A DNA stretch of 64,000 nt from Phytophthora colocasiae (lineage: Eukaryota; Oomycota; Peronosporomycetes; Peronosporales; Peronosporaceae), in NCBI GenBank assembly GCA_018806915.1, contig JAGKQI010000064.1:744001-808000 (forward strand). Direction: 5' to 3'. Positions 63,380-64,000 of the stretch are shown here, piece by piece (position 1 is the first letter of the stretch; each line of letters starts with the position of its first letter). The notes beneath the pieces were generated by a model. It searched no databases. It saw only the letters and a program-made list of their open reading frames with translations, and had not been told where the DNA came from. The position numbers were made by a program, and so were the translations under genes.

Positions 63380-63739
63380 CAAAAGCAATGGGGCGATGGC
63401 AAACAATCGGGACCAAGCGTTCGCTGGTCCAGAAGAGCACCGATAATCCGGTCCTGACACTGACTGAGTTAGTGTGCAGGGCTAAGCGTGCATTTCGACT
63501 GCGTGAAGCGCCGGTCCGCAACACAGTATCTGGCATTCTCAAAATGGCAAGAACATCATGGATTTGAGCAACAGAAAGGGGAAAGTCACAAGCCCCTTAA
63601 GGTGAGAGCGCCAGTTTTAGAGGAGAAGCTTGAGAAATGGGTTGTTACTGTCGAGGAGAAAGGTCTCTCTCTTAACCGCAGGGCAATAACGAGAAAACCA
63701 GAGCGCATTCAAGAGGATTTAGGTGGTAACCTCATGTAG
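63380..63739 (+). pseudogene. Pogo/Tigger-like transposase N-terminal relic (CENP-B type HTH)
   Basis: One frame reads TDNPVLTLTELVCRAKRAFR, LREAPVRNTVSGILKMAR (first helix-turn-helix). After stops and a frame change, PLKVRAPVLEEKLEKWVVTV and EEKGLSLNRRAI match the second, CENP-B-type domain of pogo-like transposases. The DDE catalytic part is absent: sequence after 63739 is AT-rich without coding. So this is a truncated DNA-binding end only. Its match rests on pattern and domain order, not on invariant residues. Confidence 0.5.
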
Positions 63740-64000
63740 CACTAGTATCACTTATGTACATAATACACCAAAAAGTACGATTTTAGCATTCATTCTACCT
63801 TCCTAAATATATACACCTGCTATCCTTTTCGAAAAAATAAAAAATCTATACAAAATACCAAAGCTGTGATTTGAAGTTTGTATTAACATGTTTATCGAGC
63901 TCTACTTTTCGTTGTGGCAATTAATCACCTGTTGGGCAGTCCGTGCTACGATGTAGCACTACCAGAAGAACTGTACATTACGTGTAGACTAGTTTACACG
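63740..64000. other. AT-rich window end
   Basis: About 260 bases without any supported feature. Confidence 0.5.

Overview
This is eukaryotic nuclear DNA, most likely from an oomycete (Phytophthora/Peronosporales-like). The reasons are the short GT-AG introns of about 50-120 bases, compact gene spacing, an oomycete-type initiator (TCAYTYY) upstream of a gene, and a transposon mix known from oomycete genomes (MULEs with or without a Ulp1 protease, Crypton, piggyBac, ISXO2-like, Gypsy). The species cannot be fixed from the sequence alone.

Bases 1 to about 6,000 are an ordinary gene-dense segment. It holds the 3' part of a lipase maturation factor gene (+), a six-knuckle CCHC nucleic-acid-binding protein of the CNBP/Gis2 type (+), a two-exon gene for the tiny complex I subunit NDUFA1/MWFE (-), and a three-exon cytochrome P450 (-).

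From about 6,060 to the end the window is a transposon island with no convincing host gene. In order it contains: a MULE with a linked Ulp1-type protease (6.1-10.35 kb); a LINE with a 12-bp target-site duplication (10.43-13.66 kb); a piggyBac element with TTAA ends (13.77-16.59 kb); a Crypton tyrosine recombinase with a nonsense codon (16.8-19.0 kb); two ISXO2/Merlin-like relics on opposite strands (19.6-20.3 and 21.7-22.1 kb) around a Tc1/mariner relic; a PIF/Harbinger-like relic (23.4-24.5 kb); an old MULE relic (24.8-29.1 kb) split by an internally deleted Copia element with a 5-bp duplication (25.33-27.74 kb); and a second old MULE relic on the minus strand whose pieces lie at 29.3-30.66, 57.94-58.45 and 61.7-61.9 kb. 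A head-to-tail array of three Gypsy elements sharing four 634-bp LTRs (30,657-57,939) and a younger MULE with 90-bp inverted repeats and a 9-bp duplication (58,450-61,687) interrupt this second relic. Further MULE fragments and a pogo-like N-terminal relic close the window.

The most striking structure is the 27.3-kb Gypsy array. It is flanked as one unit by the 4-bp duplication GTGG, and all three copies read on the minus strand (gag, CCHC nucleocapsid, aspartic protease, reverse transcriptase, RNase H, D-D-35-E integrase, GPY/F-like tail). The copies are nearly identical but differ by many small frame-breaking indels, which may be real decay or residual sequencing error. The nesting gives a relative order of events: old MULE relics first, then Copia, the young MULE and the Gypsy array. 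I found no self-contained new host system; the novelty lies in element architecture, nesting, and a few odd protein features.
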